Of a stretch of 64,000 bases of DNA, positions 33,677 to 42,411 are shown in pieces. The notes under the pieces are model-generated. The model had not been told where the DNA came from, ran no database searches, and saw only the letters and a list, made by a program, of their open reading frames with translations. How positions within the stretch are numbered: the stretch's first letter is position 1; the number at the start of each line of letters is the position of its first letter. The DNA comes from Sphingomonas sp. JUb134 (lineage in GTDB: Bacteria > Pseudomonadota > Alphaproteobacteria > Sphingomonadales > Sphingomonadaceae), in contig NZ_SLYP02000001.1 of the NCBI RefSeq assembly GCF_004341505.2, positions 3,248,501 to 3,312,500 on the forward strand. The letters run 5' to 3'. Position numbers and translations under genes: made by a program.

Positions 33677-34726
33677 TCAGGCCAGCAGACGCGTGAGCGT
33701 TGCGGCAGTGAAGTCCACCATGGGCACGACTCGCGCGTAGTTCAACCGCACAGGGCCGATCACCCCGACGACACCGACCACACGGCCGTCGAGCGCGCGC
33801 ACGGGCTTGGCGATCACCGACGAGCCCGACAGCGCGAACAGCTTGTTTTCCGAACCGATGAAGATGCGCGCGGCATCGCCTTCGCTCGCCGAGGCCAACA
33901 GGCGGGCGATCTCCTCCTTGCCCTCCAGTTCGTCGAGCAGCTGGCGCACGCGGTCGAGGTCGGCGGCGGCGGACGGATCGAGCAGCCGCGCCTGGCCGCG
34001 CACGATCAGCACCGGGCGGCGATCGCCGTCCTCGCTCCACAGCGCCAGGCCGCGCGACACCAGCGTGCGCGCCGCCTCGTCCAGCGCGGCGCGCTCGGCC
34101 TGGATCTCCTGCTCGATGCCGGTGCGCGCCTCGGCCAGCGTCTGGCCGCCCAACCGCGCGGTGAGATAGTTGGACGCCTCCACCAGCGCAGACGCGGTCA
34201 TGCCGGGCGGCAGCTCGACCACCCGGTTCTCGATCGACCCGTCCGAACCGACCAGCACCGCGAGTGCGCGGTCGTGGCCCAGCGGCGCGAAGCTGAACTG
34301 GCGCATCACCACGTCGCGCTTGGGCACCATCACCATGCCCGCGCACGCCGACAGGCCGGACAGCGTGGCGGTGGTACCGGCCAGCGCCTCCTCGATCGAG
34401 CCGGCGATGCTCGCCTGCGCCTCGATCGCGGCCCGCTCCTGCGCGGAGGGCTCCATCACGTGCATCATGCCGTCGACGAACAGGCGCAGCCCCTGGTCGG
34501 TCGGCATGCGCCCGGCGCTGGTATGGGGCGCTGCGAGCAGCCCCGCCTCCTCCAGGTCCTGCATGACGTTGCGGATCGACGCCGGCGACAGGTTCAGCCC
34601 GGACATCCGGGCGATGGTGCGCGAGCCGACGGGCATGCCGGACTCGAGGTAGGATTCCACCACCTGGCGGAACACGTCGCGTGCGCGGTCGGTCAGCTCG
34701 GTGATCGGCGGGTTCATGCGTGTCAT
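33677..34726 (-). CDS. hrcA: Heat-inducible transcription repressor HrcA
   Basis: The 349-residue protein has a winged HTH (LTDRARDVFRQVVESYLESGMPVGSRTIAR), the NLSPASIRNVMQDLEEAGLL recognition part and the SAGRMPTDQGLRLFVDGMM hallmark. HrcA represses groESL/dnaK-type operons through CIRCE elements. No CIRCE repeat is visible upstream of this hrcA. Start may be 34726 or the Met three codons later (34717). It heads the hrcA-grpE-glnD group. Confidence 0.95.
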   Translation of the reverse strand: MTRMNPPITELTDRARDVFRQVVESYLESGMPVGSRTIARMSGLNLSPASIRNVMQDLEEAGLLAAPHTSAGRMPTDQGLRLFVDGMMHVMEPSAQERAAIEAQASIAGSIEEALAGTTATLSGLSACAGMVMVPKRDVVMRQFSFAPLGHDRALAVLVGSDGSIENRVVELPPGMTASALVEASNYLTARLGGQTLAEARTGIEQEIQAERAALDEAARTLVSRGLALWSEDGDRRPVLIVRGQARLLDPSAAADLDRVRQLLDELEGKEEIARLLASASEGDAARIFIGSENKLFALSGSSVIAKPVRALDGRVVGVVGVIGPVRLNYARVVPMVDFTAATLTRLLA

Positions 34727-34839
34727 GTAGGGGCTGCCGTGCGCCTGCTCCAGAAGTGAAATGCCGGTGCTGGGTTTCGTTGGCGAGCGCGCCGAACCGT
34801 AACGCCAAGCCGTGCTCCGTACTTGGGCTTCCCTTCTTC

Positions 34840-34940
34840 GTACCCCGGCGGAGGCCGGGGCCCAGTTGGGAAGGTTTGTGGAAGGGACAGTGCGCCCTCA
34901 CCCACGACACCGCAACTGGGCCCCGGCCTTCGCCGGGGTA
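34840..34940. repeat. Pair of inverted REP-like palindromes (family 1)
   Basis: GTACCCCGGCGGAGGCCGGGG at 34840-34860 faces the inverted unit CCCCGGCCTTCGCCGGGGTA at 34921-34940 across about 60 bp. Each unit is flanked by CCCAGTTGGG or CAACTGGG, which extend the symmetry of the pair. Confidence 0.85.
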
Positions 34941-34981
34941 TCCTATGTGGGGATTGGCGGTTCCCCGTGGAGGGGGAGCCC

Positions 34982-35509
34982 TCAGCGCCCGACCGGCCGC
35001 TCACCCAGGAACGCCGCGATCGGCAGCAGCTCGGGTGCGGTGCGCAGCGCCGTACGAGTGTCTCGGTCATCCTCGCCGACGCAGCCGAGATACTGGTGGA
35101 GGTGCCGCGTGCCCCCCGCCCCGCCGGACCAGGTCACGTCCACCGAGGACATGTCTGTCGCATGGTTGGGGCACAGCGGCGAGCCCGGCTCGACCCGCCG
35201 CTCCGGCTCCGCCGGACGGAACGCAGCCAGCCGATCGGCAAAGGCGCGATATTGGGCCGGCGTCAGCGTGAAATCGCGCGCGCCGGTGACGGCGGTGAAC
35301 TGCTGCCCCTCGAAGGTGCCAGTGCCGTCCGGCCGCACGGTCACGCTGTAGACCGGGCAGGTGCCGAAGCAGCGATCGGTGGCGAAGCGGATCGTCTCGC
35401 CCGCCGCGGTCGCAGCCTCGCTGCCTGCCGACGCGGTGCCGCCGCCGTCGGGGGTGCACGCCGCCAGCGCCAGTGCCGCGCCGGCCATCATCATCGTCAA
35501 CCGGATCAA
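34982..35509 (-). CDS. DUF6438-like lipoprotein
   Basis: The product (175 residues from the TTG at 35509) begins MIRLTMMMAGAALALAAC, a lipoprotein signal with lipobox LAAC. The mature part has the DUF6438 signature CFGTCPVYSVTVRPDGTGTFEG, with further cysteines in LCPNHA and LGCVGED. TTG is chosen as start because GGGAG lies 7 nt upstream and the signal peptide then has a basic residue; ATG at 35494 would leave no n-region. It sits between hrcA and rph, in opposite orientation to rph. Role unknown. Confidence 0.68.
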   Translation of the reverse strand: MIRLTMMMAGAALALAACTPDGGGTASAGSEAATAAGETIRFATDRCFGTCPVYSVTVRPDGTGTFEGQQFTAVTGARDFTLTPAQYRAFADRLAAFRPAEPERRVEPGSPLCPNHATDMSSVDVTWSGGAGGTRHLHQYLGCVGEDDRDTRTALRTAPELLPIAAFLGERPVGR

Positions 35510-35592
35510 GCCTCGTCTCCCTGTTTGTCGGACTGGCGGAACGCCCGTCGGCGGTCTAGGTGCCGCCAACGATCTTGCAGGAGACTGAACCC

Positions 35593-36309
35593 ATGCGCCC
35601 ATCCGGCCGCGCCCCCGACGAGATGCGCGCCATCTCGATCCAGCCCAACTTCACCCGTCACGCCGAAGGTTCGGTGCTGATCGGCTTCGGCGAGACCAAG
35701 GTGCTGGTCACCGCCTCCGTCGAGGAGCGCGTGCCGCCGTTCCTGCGCGGCAAGGGCGAAGGCTGGGTGACGGCCGAATACGGCATGCTGCCGCGCGCCA
35801 CCCACACCCGCGGCAGCCGCGAGGCGGCCAAGGGCAAGCAGTCCGGCCGCACCCAGGAAATCCAGCGGCTGATCGGCCGCTCCCTGCGCGCCGTCTGCGA
35901 CCTCAAGGCACTGGGCGAGCGCCAGATCACGATCGACTGCGACGTGATCCAGGCCGATGGCGGCACCCGCACCGCCTCCATCTCCGGCGCCTGGGTGGCG
36001 CTGCGGCTGGCGGTCGACGGGCTGATGGCCGCCGGCAAGCTCACCGCCGATCCGATCAGCCGCCAGGTCGCCGCCGTCAGCTGCGGCATCTATGAAGGCA
36101 CGCCGGTGCTCGACCTCGATTACCCTGAGGACTCCGCCGCCGACGCCGACGCCAATTTCGTGCTGACCAGCGACGGCAACATCGCCGAGGTTCAGGCGAC
36201 GGCCGAGGGCGCCTGCTACGACGAGGAAGCGCTGCTGCGGCTGCTGCGCCTCGCCCGCATCGGCTGCGGCGAAATCTTCGCCGCCCAGCTCAAGGCCGCC
36301 GGCCGGTGA
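35593..36309 (+). CDS. rph: Ribonuclease PH
   Basis: The 238-residue protein begins [30 protein letters not shown] and has the RNase PH motifs [17 protein letters not shown] and [18 protein letters not shown]. It trims tRNA 3' ends using phosphate. AGGAGA precedes the ATG at 35593. The stop overlaps the rdgB start (GTGA). Confidence 0.96.
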   Translation: MRPSGRAPDEMRAISIQPNFTRHAEGSVLIGFGETKVLVTASVEERVPPFLRGKGEGWVTAEYGMLPRATHTRGSREAAKGKQSGRTQEIQRLIGRSLRAVCDLKALGERQITIDCDVIQADGGTRTASISGAWVALRLAVDGLMAAGKLTADPISRQVAAVSCGIYEGTPVLDLDYPEDSAADADANFVLTSDGNIAEVQATAEGACYDEEALLRLLRLARIGCGEIFAAQLKAAGR

Positions 36310-36935
36310 GCGGCGAAGGCCCCGAGCCCCAGGCGATCCGCAAGCTCACCCCCGGAAAGCTGGTGATCGCCAGCCACAATCCGGGCAAGGTGCGCGAGAT
36401 CGCCGAGCTGCTCGGCCCCTATGGGATCGAGCCGATCTCGGCGGGCGCGCTCGACCTGCCGGAGCCCGAGGAGACCGGCACGACCTTTGTCGCCAATGCC
36501 GAGCTGAAGGCGCGCCAGGCGGCCGATCTGTCGGGCATGCCGGCGCTGGCGGACGACAGCGGGCTGTGCGTCGAGGCGCTGGGCGGCGAGCCCGGCATCT
36601 TTTCCGCGCGCTGGGGCGGCGAGGCCAAGGACTTCGATCTGGCGATGCGCCTGGTCGAGGAACGGCTGGCCGCACTCGGCCCGGACGTCAGCCGCGACGC
36701 GCACTTCGTCTGCGCGCTGGCGCTCGCCTGGCCGGACGGCCACGTCGAATGGTTCGAAGGCCGCGTCGACGGCACGCTGGTGTGGCCGCCGCGCGGAAAG
36801 CTCGGCTTCGGCTATGATCCCATGTTCATCGCCGAGGGCATGGACCAGAGCTTCGGCGAGATCGACCCGCAGCAAAAGCACGCGATCAGCCACCGCGCCG
36901 ACGCCTTCCGTCAGCTCGTGGCCGCGGTTCTCTGA
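36306..36935 (+). CDS. rdgB: dITP/XTP pyrophosphatase, RdgB/HAM1 family
   Basis: The 209-residue enzyme has [10 protein letters not shown] for substrate binding, [24 protein letters not shown] and FGYDPMF, all diagnostic of RdgB. It hydrolyses ITP, dITP and XTP to keep them out of nucleic acids. The GTG start overlaps the rph stop by 4 nt. The rph-rdgB pair, normally followed by hemW in alphaproteobacteria, is here separated from hemW by about 3 kb of sensor genes. Confidence 0.95.
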   Translation: MSGEGPEPQAIRKLTPGKLVIASHNPGKVREIAELLGPYGIEPISAGALDLPEPEETGTTFVANAELKARQAADLSGMPALADDSGLCVEALGGEPGIFSARWGGEAKDFDLAMRLVEERLAALGPDVSRDAHFVCALALAWPDGHVEWFEGRVDGTLVWPPRGKLGFGYDPMFIAEGMDQSFGEIDPQQKHAISHRADAFRQLVAAVL

Positions 36936-36943
36936 TCCGGCAG

Positions 36944-37001
36944 CGGGCGGCGGGCGCCTCGGCACCCGCCGCCCGGCTCAGTCGAGCGCCGAGATCGACT
37001 G
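36944..37001 (+). terminator. Two hairpins after rdgB
   Basis: CGGGCGGCGGG (36944-36954) pairs perfectly with CCCGCCGCCCG (36965-36975). A second hairpin, CAGTCGA (36979-36985) with TCGACTG (36995-37001), follows at once. No U-tract is present. The next 206 bp to the GAF gene are AT-richer and should contain its promoter. Confidence 0.6.
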
Positions 37002-37207
37002 CTCCATTTCGGGACGAACGCACGGACCGGCAAAGTCTCCCTCAGCATAAGTGCCGACGAACACCCGTATTTTCCCTGACCTCGCCGGATCCGAACGGCT
37101 CTTTACTGTGCGAGCGGTTCGCAATATTGACGAAATCCCGGCGGGTACGCGCAAGGCGTGCCGACATCCGAGTCCCGGATGTTGGGGGCGATCGGGGGAG
37201 GCGTCCA

Positions 37208-37699
37208 GTGCAGCATATGAGCGCATGGATGAGCGCTTTCGACAAGGAGCGGAAGCGACAGGGGGCCGTCGACGAGAGCGGCGCGCTGGCCCTGCACGGC
37301 CATCCCGAGTTGAAGCGGATCGTCGACCTGACCGCCGCCCATTACGGCACCGCCTTTGCAGCCGTCTCCATCATCCACAAGCGCACGCAGGTCCTGCTCG
37401 CCGAGCATGGGCTGAACACCCGCGAGACGAGCCGCGACACCGCGATCTGCGCGACCATGATCCACACGCCCGGTGAGCCGCTGATCGTGCCCGACACGCG
37501 CGCGGATCCCCGCTTTGTCCATTATGAGACCGTACAGGCCGAGCCCTTCCTGCGCTTCTATGCCGGGGTGCCGGTGCTCGACGGCAACGGCCATGCGCTA
37601 GGCGCGCTCTGCGTCGCCGACAGCACGCCCCGCACCACGCCCTTCGACCCGACCCTGCTCACGATCATGGCGCGCGAGGCGGAGCGGCACCTGCAATAG
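37208..37699 (+). CDS. Single-domain GAF protein
   Basis: The 163-residue protein is one GAF domain (about 25-160) with ICATMIHTPGEPLIVPDTRADPRF and FYAGVPVLDGNGHALGALCVAD. The same subtype forms the N-terminus of the diguanylate cyclase at 46639. GTG at 37208 is chosen because GGGAGG ends 6 nt before it; ATG at 37217 is too far from that site. It may bind a small molecule and act on a partner, perhaps the response regulator or kinase encoded convergently next door. Confidence 0.72.
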   Translation: MQHMSAWMSAFDKERKRQGAVDESGALALHGHPELKRIVDLTAAHYGTAFAAVSIIHKRTQVLLAEHGLNTRETSRDTAICATMIHTPGEPLIVPDTRADPRFVHYETVQAEPFLRFYAGVPVLDGNGHALGALCVADSTPRTTPFDPTLLTIMAREAERHLQ

Positions 37700-37720
37700 G
37701 GCTGCCGCGCGGAAGGACGG

Positions 37721-38119
37721 TCAGCGGTACAGCGTCAGCGCGGGCGGGACGGCGACCGGCTCGCCGGCCTTCGCGATCTGGCAGGCCGCCAGCACCGTCG
37801 CATGCAGCGCAGCGACCGGCACCGGCTTGTTGACGCAGCCGATCACCAGCGGGTGCGGCGCGTCTGCGGGGCAGTTGCCGCTCACATAGACGACCGGGAT
37901 GCCTTGCTGCGCCAGTCGCGTCGCGACCTCGACGCCGCTGTCGCCGTTCGCCAGGCGCACGTCGCACAGCGCCAGGTCGATCGCGTGCGCGCCGGCGAGA
38001 TCGAGCGCGGACGGAAGCGTATCCGCGACGCCGACCACCCGGTGTCCGCGGGAGATCAGCGCGTCCTCCATCATCATCGCGATCAGCGCTTCGTCTTCGA
38101 CGATCAGCAGATTGAACAT
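37721..38119 (-). CDS. Single-domain response regulator
   Basis: The 132-residue receiver domain has all phosphorylation residues: Glu8/Asp9 in VEDE, phosphoacceptor Asp53 in CDVRL, Ser80 in YVSG and Lys98 in NKPV. There is no output domain, so it likely works by protein contact or as a phosphate sink. It follows the kinase-like gene by 10 bp on the same strand. It resembles receivers paired with HWE/HisKA_2 kinases. Confidence 0.85.
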   Translation of the reverse strand: MFNLLIVEDEALIAMMMEDALISRGHRVVGVADTLPSALDLAGAHAIDLALCDVRLANGDSGVEVATRLAQQGIPVVYVSGNCPADAPHPLVIGCVNKPVPVAALHATVLAACQIAKAGEPVAVPPALTLYR

Positions 38120-38129
38120 CGGAACGTCT

Positions 38130-39257
38130 TCAGCTCTTGTTGGCAGTCGAGATGCGGATCGTGAGGCCATCCGGCCCGGGCTCGACGACGCCGTTCAACT
38201 GCCGCAGCAGCGCCCGCGCGAGTCGCCCGGAAAGGACGTCGGTCTCCGGGCGCACGCCCGCCAGCGTCACGTCCATCCCGGTCCCGCCCGGCAGCTCCGC
38301 GATTTCCACCGACGCGGGCTGATCCGGCGCGCCGCCTTCCGCAAAGGCCGTGTGGACGAGAAGCGCCAGGGCCACGCCCTGCTCGATCGGCAGCTTCGCA
38401 CCGGCCCCGTCCTTCACGGTCAGGGGTCCGTCGATCGAACCATCGCCGGCTGCCGTCAGAAGGTCGGCAACGGCGACGGTGCTCGGATCGTCCGAGGCAT
38501 AGAGCGGGCGATGGGCCGACGCGATCACCTCGATCCGGTCGGCAGCCCGCAGCAGCGCGTCGGAGAAGGCACGATCCTCGGCAGAGGTCACTTCCAGGCG
38601 CACCACGCTGACGGCGAGTTGCAAGGCGTTGCGCACCCGGTGGTTGAGCTCGCCCAGCAGCTTGTCCCGCTGCTCGATCCCCGCCCGCAGCTCCTGCTCG
38701 ACCATCAGCCGGTATTTTGCGAGCGCCACGAAATGGCACAGCGTGTGGAGGAAGCTGAGCTCGTCGTCGGTGAAGCGATCGGCCCATTTCCGCCCGAAAC
38801 CGAGCGTGCCGATCAACCTGTCCCCGTGCAGGAGCGGCGTGCACGCATAGGCGTCCAGGCCCACGTCCCGGACGAACGCGACCAGCGGATCCTCGGACTG
38901 CTGCACGCCCGTCACATGGAAGCGCTGCCGGTCGCGGGCGGCGCACCCGCAGACGGCCTGCCCCAGATCCAGCTCGGCGCCCGCGGCCGCCTGTTCCGGC
39001 GTCAATCCGCCATGCGCCTCCAGCACTAGCCGGCCGGCTTCCAGGCGGTAGTTGAAGAACACGTCCAGCCGCAGCTCCGACTGGATCAGGCCGAACAGTT
39101 CGTCGACCATGCGCGCAGGATCCTCTGCCGCCAGCAGCCCCTCTGCCGCTTCGGCGACCAGGGCCAGGCGCCGCTGGGGAAGCTCGGGATCGACGATCTG
39201 GCCACCCAACGGGATTTCGACGTGCTGCTGAAGCGCCATGCCCGCGGTTTGAACCAT
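38130..39257 (-). CDS. GAF-HisKA_2 histidine-kinase-like protein with degenerate ATPase domain
   Basis: The product (375 residues from 39257, or 369 from ATG 39239) has a GAF domain (about 28-180) and an H-box GELNHRVRNALQLAVSVVRLE with His206, typical of HisKA_2/HWE kinases. The C-terminal region keeps the fold length, but the N-box is ALALLVHTAFAEGG, with no NELVTNAxKH pattern, and the G-boxes (DxGxG, GLGL) are replaced by LAGVRPET and SGRLARALL. It may therefore not bind ATP and could act as a histidine phosphotransferase for the receiver encoded downstream. Neither start has a clear ribosome binding site. Confidence 0.72.
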   Translation of the reverse strand: MVQTAGMALQQHVEIPLGGQIVDPELPQRRLALVAEAAEGLLAAEDPARMVDELFGLIQSELRLDVFFNYRLEAGRLVLEAHGGLTPEQAAAGAELDLGQAVCGCAARDRQRFHVTGVQQSEDPLVAFVRDVGLDAYACTPLLHGDRLIGTLGFGRKWADRFTDDELSFLHTLCHFVALAKYRLMVEQELRAGIEQRDKLLGELNHRVRNALQLAVSVVRLEVTSAEDRAFSDALLRAADRIEVIASAHRPLYASDDPSTVAVADLLTAAGDGSIDGPLTVKDGAGAKLPIEQGVALALLVHTAFAEGGAPDQPASVEIAELPGGTGMDVTLAGVRPETDVLSGRLARALLRQLNGVVEPGPDGLTIRISTANKS

Positions 39258-39323
39258 GCGAGCGCCAGCGGCAATGGCTTCGGTCTTTACCTAGGTTGTA
39301 GCGCCGCGTCCCCGGGACGAGGT

Positions 39324-39896
39324 CTAATAGACGCGTACGCCGACCAGATTGCCCGGCGGATCGTAGCGGCACACCAGATAATCGTCGCGCTTGCTGCTCG
39401 CGAGCGCGCAGCCGTAGCGCAGCGTCCGGCGCGACACCAGCTGGCCGTAGTGCGCCACGTCCTGCCAGCGGCCGGTGCGGGAGAAGTTGGGCACCGGCTG
39501 GTGGAGATAGTCGCGCTTCTCGCCGCGCCAGTGGCCGATCATCTCCTCATAGCGATAGGCGCCGCGCGTGCCGGTCCACAGATTCTCGCCGATGCGGTTC
39601 GCCGCCTGCGACTCCGGCGAATGCTCGAACCGCCCGGTCCGCGCGAGCGTCTGCGCATAGTCGCGCGCACCTTCGGCAAGCTGGTCCGACCAGACGAGCG
39701 GCGGCAGGCCGACCTCGGCGCGCGCCGCGTCATGCCCCTGCTGCATCGCCTGGCGCAGCAGCGTCGCCCCGCGCGGAGCCGTGCCCTTGAACGTGCGCGC
39801 CTCGACCACGCGGTCTGCCCCTTCCGGGGACGAACAGGCGGCCAGCATCGCCAGCATCGCCCACAGGATGTTTTGCCTCGCTCGCATGCGCACCAT
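39324..39896 (-). CDS. CAP/SCP-domain lipoprotein
   Basis: The 190-residue product has a lipoprotein signal (RQNILWAMLAMLAACSS, lipobox LAAC, Cys21) and a CAP domain with HDAARAEVGLPPLVWSDQLAEGARDYAQ, FEHSPES and ENLWTG, including the conserved His and Glu pair. Bacterial CAP proteins are secreted or envelope proteins of diverse, often unknown function. The start at 39896 (or 39887) is only 11 bp from the divergent hemW start, so the control elements overlap coding DNA. Confidence 0.82.
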   Translation of the reverse strand: MVRMRARQNILWAMLAMLAACSSPEGADRVVEARTFKGTAPRGATLLRQAMQQGHDAARAEVGLPPLVWSDQLAEGARDYAQTLARTGRFEHSPESQAANRIGENLWTGTRGAYRYEEMIGHWRGEKRDYLHQPVPNFSRTGRWQDVAHYGQLVSRRTLRYGCALASSKRDDYLVCRYDPPGNLVGVRVY

Positions 39897-39907
39897 ATGG
39901 GGCGGCG

Positions 39908-41071
39908 ATGTTCCCGGAACAAACCTCCTCGGGCGCCCCGCTGGCGCTATACGTCCATTGGCCGTTCTGCGTCTCCAAATGCCCCTATTGCGACTTCAAC
40001 AGCCATGTGCGCGACGTGGTGGACCAGCAGGCGTGGCGCGACGCGCTGCTTGCCGACTTGGCCTATGAGGCGGAACGCCTGCCCGGGCGGCGGCTCGCGT
40101 CGATCTTCTTCGGCGGCGGCACCCCCTCGCTGATGCCGCCGGCAACCGTCGCCGCCATCATCGAAGCGGCGACGAGCGCCTGGCCGGCCGAGCCCGGCAT
40201 CGAGATCACGCTGGAGGCGAACCCCTCGTCGGTGGAGGCAGCCCGCTTCGCGGACCTCGCCGCGGCCGGCGTCAACCGCGTGTCGCTGGGGCTCCAGGCG
40301 CTGGACGACGAGGCGCTCGCCTTTCTCGGCCGCGCGCACGGCGTGGACGAGGGCCTCGCCGCGCTCGCGACCGCACAGCGCCATTTCGGGCGGGTGAGCT
40401 TCGACCTCATCTATGCGCGGCCGGGCCAGAGCCTTGGGGAGTGGGAGGCGGAGCTGGACCGCGCGCTCGGCTTCAGGACCGAGCACCTGTCGCTCTACCA
40501 GCTGACGATCGAGCCGGGCACGCGCTTCGCCACGCTCGCGGCCAAGGGCGCGCTGACGCTGCCGGACGAGGACTTGGCGGCGGACCTGTGGGAGACCACC
40601 CAGGCACGCACAGCTGCCGCCGGGCTACCGCTCTACGAGGTGTCGAACCACGCGCGGCCGGGGGCGGAGAGCCGCCACAACCTCACCTACTGGCGCTACC
40701 GCGACTATGCGGGCGTCGGCCCCGGCGCCCACGGGCGCCGCGAGGGCATCGCGACCTTCCGCCGCAAGAAGCCGGAGAACTGGCTGTCCGCGGTCGCGCG
40801 CAACGGCCACGGGGCCGAGAGCGAAGTCGCGCTCGCCCCGGCCGAGCGCGTGACGGAGGCGCTGGTGATGGGGCTGCGCATGCGCGAGGGCATCGACCTG
40901 GCCCGCGTCGCGGCGCTGGGCGGAACGACCATCGACCAAGTGGTCGACCTGAAGGCGGTCGAACGCCTCGCAACCCAGGGCCTAGTGTCGCACGACGGCG
41001 ACCGGCTGGCGCTCACCCCCGCAGGCATGCCGCTGCTCGATGCGGTGCTGCGGGAAGTGGCGCGGGGCTAG
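39908..41071 (+). CDS. hemW: Radical SAM heme chaperone HemW
   Basis: The 387-residue protein has the radical-SAM cluster motif CVSKCPYCDF (Cys21, Cys25, Cys28) preceded by LYVHWPFC, then FFGGGTPSLM, and the C-terminal HemW domain (ESRHNLTYWRYRDYAGVGPGAHGR). HemW binds heme and is not the oxygen-independent coproporphyrinogen oxidase, although often misnamed so; it lacks the extra Cys of HemN (CxxxCxxCxC). Context near rdgB/rph supports the call. Confidence 0.94.
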   Translation: MFPEQTSSGAPLALYVHWPFCVSKCPYCDFNSHVRDVVDQQAWRDALLADLAYEAERLPGRRLASIFFGGGTPSLMPPATVAAIIEAATSAWPAEPGIEITLEANPSSVEAARFADLAAAGVNRVSLGLQALDDEALAFLGRAHGVDEGLAALATAQRHFGRVSFDLIYARPGQSLGEWEAELDRALGFRTEHLSLYQLTIEPGTRFATLAAKGALTLPDEDLAADLWETTQARTAAAGLPLYEVSNHARPGAESRHNLTYWRYRDYAGVGPGAHGRREGIATFRRKKPENWLSAVARNGHGAESEVALAPAERVTEALVMGLRMREGIDLARVAALGGTTIDQVVDLKAVERLATQGLVSHDGDRLALTPAGMPLLDAVLREVARG

Positions 41072-41084
41072 CTACCGCCACCCC

Positions 41085-41184
41085 GTACCCCGGCAAAGGC
41101 CGGGGCCCAGGTGGGAAGGTGGTCGTGATGTTCGGGACCCGTTCCACCTGCCCCGCAACTGGGCCCCGGGCTGCGCCGGGGTAC
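41085..41184. repeat. Pair of inverted REP-like palindromes (family 1)
   Basis: GTACCCCGGCAAAGGCCGGGG at 41085-41105 faces CCCCGGGCTGCGCCGGGGTAC at 41164-41184. The pair sits between the convergent hemW and LpoA-like genes. Confidence 0.85.
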
Positions 41185-41199
41185 CCAGCTTCCGCAGGC

Positions 41200-42399
41200 C
41201 TACTCGAACGAACGCGGCGCCGGAGAAACCGTGGCGGTGGTGCCGCCCCGCACTTCCTGCACCTCCAGCGCGCGCTCGGCGATGCCGTCGCGGCCGAAGC
41301 GGAAGGCGCCGTCGAGGCCGGCAAAGCCACCGCTGTCGGTCAGCTTGGCCTCGGGGAAGCGGTCGCCCACCTTCCACTCGCGCGCGATGCGGATGGTGAG
41401 CAGCACCGAGTCGTAGCCCAGACTCGACAGGCGGTACGGCGCGGTGCCGAAGCGCGCCCGGTACTTGGTGGCGTACTGGCGATAGAGCCCGTCGGAGACG
41501 CTCGCGAACCAGGCGCCGTTGAGCGCCGCGTTGCTGCCCACCGCGGAATCGGTGTTCCACAGCTCCGTGCCCAGTACCCGCGCGGTTGCCGCCTCGCGGC
41601 GCAGCAGCGGCACCGCGGTCGCGGCCGTGCCGGCGGCATCGGCGATCAGCACCGCCTGATAGGGCGAGTTCTTGGGCAGGCGGGTGACCGCGGCGGCGAT
41701 GCCGCCGTTGCCGCGGTTGTAGGTCTGGAGCGACACGACCTGCCCGCCCGCGCTCTCGACCGCGCGCAGGAAGGCGGTGGAGGCGCGCTGGCCATAGACG
41801 CCGGTCGGCACCAGCCCTGCAAAGCTGGTGATGCCGGTCTGCTTGGCATAGTCGACGACGCGGCTGATCGACTGCGACGGCGAATAGCCCATCACATAGG
41901 CACCGTTGCCCGCGACGGTGATGTCGTTGGAATAGCTCAGCACCGGCACGCCCGCGCGCTTGGCGATCGGCGCCACCGCGCGCACGTCCTCGGACAGGAG
42001 CGGCCCCAGGATCAGGCGATTGCCCTCCGCAAGCGCGCGCTGCGCCGCCGCCGCCGCGCCGGTCGCGGTGTCATAGGTGGTGATCCGCACCTGCTCGCTG
42101 CGCGAATCGAGCAGCGCGAGCTGGGTGGCGTTGGCGAGGCTCTGGCCCACGCCCGCATTGGGGCCGGTGAGCGGCACCAGCAGCGCGACGCGGTGGCGCT
42201 GCTTGTCCTCCGGGATCCCCGGCTGGACCGTTTCCGGGCCGGTGCCCTGCGTCGGCTGCTCCTTGGGCGGCGGCGGCGCGCGGTCCGGCACACCCCGCGG
42301 TACCAGCGTCTGGCACCCCGCCAGCAGCAGCGCTCCCGCGACGGCCGCCGTGCGGATCAATCGACGCGTCCATTGCGGTACGGTTGCCGCCTCTGCCAT
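41200..42399 (-). CDS. LpoA-like lipoprotein (penicillin-binding protein activator)
   Basis: The 399-residue product has a lipobox LLAGC (Cys29) and a proline-rich linker, followed by a type-1 periplasmic-binding fold (HRVALLVPLTGPNAGVGQSLANATQLALLD ... GPLLSEDVRAVAPIAKRAGVPVLSYSND). This is the arrangement of alphaproteobacterial LpoA/YraM-like proteins, which in Escherichia coli stimulate PBP1A. The divergent rsmI-yraN neighbours match the yraM-rsmI-yraN order of other proteobacteria. AGGGGA is 5 nt before its ATG, located inside the 12-bp gap to rsmI. Confidence 0.82.
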   Translation of the reverse strand: MAEAATVPQWTRRLIRTAAVAGALLLAGCQTLVPRGVPDRAPPPPKEQPTQGTGPETVQPGIPEDKQRHRVALLVPLTGPNAGVGQSLANATQLALLDSRSEQVRITTYDTATGAAAAAQRALAEGNRLILGPLLSEDVRAVAPIAKRAGVPVLSYSNDITVAGNGAYVMGYSPSQSISRVVDYAKQTGITSFAGLVPTGVYGQRASTAFLRAVESAGGQVVSLQTYNRGNGGIAAAVTRLPKNSPYQAVLIADAAGTAATAVPLLRREAATARVLGTELWNTDSAVGSNAALNGAWFASVSDGLYRQYATKYRARFGTAPYRLSSLGYDSVLLTIRIAREWKVGDRFPEAKLTDSGGFAGLDGAFRFGRDGIAERALEVQEVRGGTTATVSPAPRSFE

Positions 42400-42411
42400 G
42401 ACATTCCCCTG

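Noticed and set aside
34727..34839. CIRCE element upstream of hrcA
   Set aside because: I looked for TTAGCACTC with its inverted partner and found none.
33657..34910. 417-codon frame overlapping hrcA in another phase
   Set aside because: HrcA in the other phase has all family motifs; this frame is glycine- and arginine-rich noise.
36978..37226. 82-codon minus-strand frame between rdgB and the GAF gene
   Set aside because: It overlaps the terminator hairpins and the GAF promoter region, has no ribosome binding site and resembles no known protein.
39908..41071. Oxygen-independent coproporphyrinogen III oxidase (HemN)
   Set aside because: The cluster motif lacks the fourth Cys of HemN and the context fits HemW.
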